Positions 47,644-51,062 of a DNA stretch of 51,062 nucleotides are shown piece after piece. Position 1 is the first letter of the stretch. Every line of letters begins with the position of its first letter. The notes below the pieces were generated by a model. That model had not been told where the DNA came from. It was given only the letters and a program-made list of their open reading frames with translations, and ran no database searches. The stretch is from Gilichinskyi gelida (GTDB lineage: Bacteria > Acidobacteriota > Thermoanaerobaculia > Gp7-AA8), in contig JBBPII010000024.1 in the NCBI GenBank assembly GCA_038040385.1, positions 1-51,062 of the forward strand, in the 5' to 3' direction. The translations under genes and the position numbers were made by a program.

Positions 47644-47987
47644 TCCTCCTCGTCGAGATGCAGCTTGTGCATCACGCGATGAAAGAACGGCGCGACCAGC
47701 AGGCCGAGGAGGGCGATGAAGAAGAGGCCGGAGAAGAGCGCGTAGCACGATGCGAAGATCTTCGCCCCGTCGGTGCACAGCGGATCGCCGGTGGGACCCA
47801 TCCCGCCGAGGATCATCGAGGCGTTGAGGAGGGCATCGATGAGATTGAAGCCGGCGATGAAGTGATAGCCGGCGACGCCGGCGCCCAGCGCCACGGCGAT
47901 CGCGCCGATCGCCGTGGCGAGGTGCCACAGCACGCGCCGCGCGAACTGGGTGCGCGTCAGTAGCGGCTCCGTGCGATGCTCGTACAT
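47640..47987 (-). CDS. small membrane protein with two helices
   Basis: A 115-aa protein with membrane segments at about residues 20-45 (HLATAIGAIAVALGAGVAGY) and 82-103 (YALFSGLFFIALLGLLVAPF), and a conserved-looking loop LIDALLNASMILGGMGPTGD between them. That loop recalls the pore region of two-helix ion channels, but the selectivity motif is missing. I know similar proteins only as conserved hypotheticals. Its ATG overlaps the stop of the peroxiredoxin fragment. Confidence 0.75.
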   Translation of the reverse strand: MYEHRTEPLLTRTQFARRVLWHLATAIGAIAVALGAGVAGYHFIAGFNLIDALLNASMILGGMGPTGDPLCTDGAKIFASCYALFSGLFFIALLGLLVAPFFHRVMHKLHLDEED

Positions 47988-48244
47988 CAGCGCAGCTTCC
48001 GCGCCTCCTCCAGCATCCGCTCCGGCCGTGCGCGCACGCGGATATCCCCGGTCAGATTGACCCAGCGCACCGTCCCCGTGCGGTCGACGAGAAACTCAGC
48101 GGGCCGGGCGATGTCCCGCCCTTTCTCCCCCGCCCCTTTGTGCAGCACGCCGTAGCGCTTGATGACCGCCGTGTCGGGATCGGAAAGAAAGGTGTACGTG
48201 TAGCCGGCCTGCCGGCGCAGCTTCTCCGAATCCTCGGGCGCGTC
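47987..48244 (-). pseudogene. peroxiredoxin (AhpC/TSA-type), 5'-truncated
   Basis: An open stretch of 85 codons reads DAPEDSEKLRRQAGYTYTFL, SDPDTAVIKRYGVLH, ARPAEFLVDRTGTVRWVNL and ends EEARKLR. This is the C-terminal half of a thiol peroxidase of the AhpC/TSA family. The front with the peroxidatic Cys is gone: similarity starts abruptly at 48244, where AT-rich sequence linked to the REP-associated transposase begins. The stop overlaps the start of the small membrane protein, with which it once formed an operon. Confidence 0.82.
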
Positions 48245-48294
48245 GTTATTCCCTAAGCCGCCTCGATAAATAAATCTGCCCCCTTTCTCTCATT

Positions 48295-48672
48295 TTAGGC
48301 AGACGCCCGGGTTGCACTCAACACCATCCGTGGAAAATCGTGTCGGACCACATTTTCGTTTGACGCCCTTTTTTGTACGCGGCTCTTGGAACGGCGTTCG
48401 TTGCTAGGCATCTGGCGCGAAAAGGCCGCTTTGATTTGCCGCCAACGGTTTGAGAAATCATCGTCGCCTTCAGGCAGTGTCCAGATACAATGCAGGTGGT
48501 TAGGCAATATCACGACAGCCTCCGTCTTGAACGGGTAGGGTTGCTTGACCACGCGGAACGCGGCACATAATTTTCGATGTATTTGGATGAGCAATCGTGC
48601 CCGCCGCTCTGCCAGTGCCACCGTGAAAAAATAGCAACCTCCTTTGAGCCGGTAACGTCTACAGGCGGTCAT
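48295..48672 (-). CDS. REP-associated tyrosine transposase (RAYT), probably truncated
   Basis: A 125-aa Y1/HUH-type protein: RYRLKGGCYFFTVALAERRA, and the metal motif LPNHLHCIWTLPEGD. In the family the protein goes on for about 50 more residues with the catalytic Tyr in WEHxIRDxxDYxxHVxYIHxNP. Here it departs after SNERRSKSR and stops, so the Tyr is missing and it is probably inactive. A REP-like palindrome lies just upstream. Confidence 0.8.
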   Translation of the reverse strand: MTACRRYRLKGGCYFFTVALAERRARLLIQIHRKLCAAFRVVKQPYPFKTEAVVILPNHLHCIWTLPEGDDDFSNRWRQIKAAFSRQMPSNERRSKSRVQKRASNENVVRHDFPRMVLSATRASA

Positions 48673-48756
48673 GTTTCTTGATCAACCGTTAAACCATATT
48701 CTTCGAACCGTTTCCTGCCGCCGCCTGTTTTCCTCCACCTTTTGATGGGTTTCGCC

Positions 48757-48786
48757 AGACTCTCCCCATCCTACGCGGGCTGCGGA
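48757..48786. repeat. REP-like sequence next to RAYT gene
   Basis: On the minus strand CCGCGTAGGATGGGGAGAGT is followed by CTGGCGAAACCCATC. GTAGGATGGG ... CCCATC is the usual form of the repeats that RAYT proteins recognise. It is 85 bases upstream of the transposase gene. Confidence 0.6.
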
Positions 48787-48810
48787 TCGCGCTGGTGCTC
48801 TGGTATTGCC

Positions 48811-50979
48811 TCACAGCGCAGAGAAGCTCTTCGAAAGGTCCGGCGCTGGCAGGCCCCGCCTCTCGTCTTCGCGCTTCTGGCCGATGAGCATGGGCTCGTC
48901 GTAGCCGCCGCGAACGCCGACGATCCGGATCGCGTCGCCGTTCTCTGCCTCGTTATAGATCTCGATGTCCAAGCCGTTGGCGCGCGCCCATGGCGTGCGC
49001 GCGTCGCCGGGCTGCCCGCTCAGGACAACCTGCCCAACGGTCTTCGCATTGCCGGTGACGGAGAGCACGTTTCCGCGCCAGTCCTGCTTCACCGTCGGCT
49101 CACCATAGTGCACCTGAGCCCTTTGAAGCACTCCGATCTGGCCCACAGCGGCAATCGCCGCTGAGTAGATCTGCGCGCGTTTCACGGCCTCCTCTTTATC
49201 ATCCCCGGAGAGCCAGTCGCCCGGATACCAGTTAATAAGGCTGCGGTCTCCTCCCTGCGGGCTACCACCCTCGATGCCGAGTTGGTAAAGCTCGCCCGAG
49301 ATCGCGTCTGCCCCGAGCAGGTCGGCATCGTCGGGCGGCAGCGAGCCCATCCAGTGAATCCAGAGCTGACGCTCCATCCGCTTGGGGTCGGCTTTGGCCG
49401 ACGCGGCGCTCGCCGCCTTCTGTGCGTCGCGGATGCGCCCGGAGATGAAAGCGAGTTGATCGCCGAGTCCTTTCTGCGACTCCGCCGCCCCCTCCAGGAT
49501 GGAGACCCGCATGTCGAGCTGGAGGGCGGAGAGCGTGCGGTGGCGGCCGGTCAACGCGAACTCGCGCGCGTCCGCCTTCGCTTCGACGCACCATTCGGAG
49601 ACCTGCGCCATCTCGTCAATCTTAAGGCCGAGCCCCACCAGCTCGCGGTAGAGGTCGGTGAGCTGCTGAAAAATCTCCAGGCGCTTCAGGGTTGGGTTCG
49701 CCCTTGCCGCGAACGCCTCCGTCGCCGCTTGCGCGGTGGGGGCCGCGGGGCCGCCGCCCGGCATCAAGGTCTTCTGCACCCCTTCGTTGACCATCGTGTT
49801 GCCGAACTCGATGAGCGCCCTGTCGAGAGTCCGCACCATGACCATCCCGCTCAGCGCGGCGCTAAGTGGCACACCGGTGGCAACGCCGATCGCTATGCCC
49901 AGGACCAACTTCTTCATCGCCTCGCTCGCCTCCTCCTCTGCCTGCCCGCGCTTGAGCGTCTGATCGAAGCGCTCGTACGCTTGCGTGTAGACTGCGGCGA
50001 CCGCCTCAAGATCGGCGCGGGTCACATCCAGGCCATCTATCCCGTCGCGCAAGGCAGTGACGATCGCCACGCGGGAACTCCGGGCTTGCGCCGCTACGGC
50101 GTCAACGCGCTTCTCGAACCCCTCGCTTAAGGCCCGGAGAGTGAGGTTGGGATCGCTCTTGCGCGCAGGGCTTCTTTGGAGCACAGGTGCTGATTGACTA
50201 CGACGGACGGAAGCCTCACTGCCAACCATTTTTTGTTGCTGCATTACGTGTGTCAACTCATGCGCCAGGAGCCGCCTACCTTCTGCCGATTGAGGCGCAT
50301 ACTCACCGACCCCAAACACCACATCCTGTCCAGCCGTGTAAGCCCGCGCATTCACCGCCTGCGCCGACTCCGCCGCCTTCGCATCTGTGTGCATGCGCAG
50401 CTTACTGAAATCGTGGCCGAAGCGCGGCTCCATAAAGGCGCGAGTCGCCGGATCGAGAGGTTGACCGGGGGAGCGCAATACTTCGTGGACGATGGGCGGT
50501 GCTGCCATCTGTCCCGTGTCGCTGGCTTGGACGCGCTTCGTCTGCAAGCTCTCATGTTCCCGCCCCGGCTGCTCCGTCTGGCATTTGGGGCACCCTCCGC
50601 CGCAGGCGCAACCGCGCTGGAGCTGTGGCTCAGGCATCCGCATCACTTGCTCGGTGATGCGGTCTGCTTCGTGCTCGTAGATGTCTCCCGGCTTGTTGAT
50701 CGCTAATTTCGTCTGTATCGCTGTTGCTGCAGGAGGATGTATGGGAATTCGGCTAAAATCGTGCCCCAGGAGAGGTGATGCCGTACTGGTCAATCCTACT
50801 TTGAGTTCTTCAGCATTAGTCTGCAACATCCGCTGCACCGCTTGATTTCCAATCGTGCGCTGCAAGTGCAGGATCGAATGTGAGTGAAGATCCAGGCCAG
50901 ATGTTGCCGTGTTAGACCGAGTAAGGCTGGAGGATACCCGCTTTTGAGGTTGATTCTGCTTTTGTACAAAGGTTCGCAT
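48811..50979 (-). CDS. DUF4157 protein with an unknown C-terminal domain
   Basis: A 722-aa protein. Residues about 180-255 form a DUF4157 domain: ATRAFMEPRFGHDFSKLRMH, AQAVNARAYTAGQDVVFGVG, and the zinc-peptidase motif in LLAHELTHVMQQ (HExxH). Before it are a Gln/Ser-rich region and a Cys cluster (GCACGGGCPKC) that could bind metal. Residues 290-722 are mainly helical with one hydrophobic hairpin (LVLGIAIGVATGVPLSAALS) and no known domain. DUF4157 proteins are often linked to extracellular contractile injection systems as cargo or processing factors. AGGAG precedes the ATG. Confidence 0.85.
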   Translation of the reverse strand: MRTFVQKQNQPQKRVSSSLTRSNTATSGLDLHSHSILHLQRTIGNQAVQRMLQTNAEELKVGLTSTASPLLGHDFSRIPIHPPAATAIQTKLAINKPGDIYEHEADRITEQVMRMPEPQLQRGCACGGGCPKCQTEQPGREHESLQTKRVQASDTGQMAAPPIVHEVLRSPGQPLDPATRAFMEPRFGHDFSKLRMHTDAKAAESAQAVNARAYTAGQDVVFGVGEYAPQSAEGRRLLAHELTHVMQQQKMVGSEASVRRSQSAPVLQRSPARKSDPNLTLRALSEGFEKRVDAVAAQARSSRVAIVTALRDGIDGLDVTRADLEAVAAVYTQAYERFDQTLKRGQAEEEASEAMKKLVLGIAIGVATGVPLSAALSGMVMVRTLDRALIEFGNTMVNEGVQKTLMPGGGPAAPTAQAATEAFAARANPTLKRLEIFQQLTDLYRELVGLGLKIDEMAQVSEWCVEAKADAREFALTGRHRTLSALQLDMRVSILEGAAESQKGLGDQLAFISGRIRDAQKAASAASAKADPKRMERQLWIHWMGSLPPDDADLLGADAISGELYQLGIEGGSPQGGDRSLINWYPGDWLSGDDKEEAVKRAQIYSAAIAAVGQIGVLQRAQVHYGEPTVKQDWRGNVLSVTGNAKTVGQVVLSGQPGDARTPWARANGLDIEIYNEAENGDAIRIVGVRGGYDEPMLIGQKREDERRGLPAPDLSKSFSAL

Positions 50980-51062
50980 ACGCCAACTCCTATTCAGTTG
51001 CAGCGGCGCGCCTAACGTAAAGGGCTCTTTCCGGAATCCCCCTCAGGAGTAGAGGCGATTCG

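Noticed and set aside
51010..51016. GCCTAAC near the right end, like an attC inverse core
   Set aside because: Only one box is visible, the window ends before a second could appear, and the nearest gene has the wrong orientation for a cassette.
1..51062. tRNA or rRNA genes
   Set aside because: I looked for T-loop GTTCGA patterns with paired arms and for conserved rRNA stretches and found none that hold up.

Overview
The window looks like a piece of a GC-rich soil or sediment bacterium, most likely Acidobacteriota or a close relative. This is inference from the Oar-like TonB receptor, the S9 peptidase, the style of the repeats and gene content; no rRNA or marker gene is present. Three kinds of DNA alternate: an integron cassette array (1-6.1 kb), a GC-rich chromosomal backbone (6.4-20.4 kb and 24.9-48.2 kb), and inserted or eroded mobile DNA (20.7-24.9 kb and 48.2-51 kb).

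Region 1-6120 is a run of integron gene cassettes, all read left to right. Seven attC sites can be paired by eye. Their genes encode a DUF7710-type protein, a lipoprotein, a CxxC protein, a 60-aa protein, a secreted Cys-rich repeat protein, an unknown 226-aa protein and a three-helix membrane protein. No integrase gene is in the array. The third attC is split by an 809-nt group II intron whose reverse transcriptase is reduced to about the first 20 codons. The sixth attC has an identical but uninterrupted insertion site, which fixes both intron ends to the base.

The first backbone block carries an acyl-CoA synthetase, a CAP-domain protein, a thioredoxin-reductase-like flavoprotein, small secreted proteins, a SWIB protein and a secreted trypsin-like protease. 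A six-gene run (12779-18292) joins an ABC ATPase, an FtsX permease, a LolA-like protein, a probable outer-membrane protein, a histidine kinase and a NarL-type regulator. A GluQ-RS gene lies back to back with the methionine-salvage pair mtnB-mtnD.

A 2633-bp IS1595-family element (20675-23307) with a passenger gene and an uncatalogued 46-aa ORF splits a DUF4386 gene and is flanked by a 10-bp duplication. Beside it are a HigBA toxin-antitoxin pair and the wreck of a tyrosine recombinase.

The second backbone block has an acetamidase/formamidase, a globin, a GNAT, an Oar-like TonB receptor divergent from a fused aldolase/dehydrogenase, an S9 peptidase, a 2OG-Fe(II) oxygenase, a double-cupin protein, a membrane protein, an amino-acid permease, a MacA-like adaptor with two MacB-like permeases but no ATPase, and toxin-antitoxin modules or their remains. 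Several families of palindromic intergenic repeats run through the backbone, and at least four have become part of reading frames. At the right edge a peroxiredoxin gene is cut at a junction with a REP-associated transposase and a DUF4157 (HExxH, eCIS-associated type) protein.
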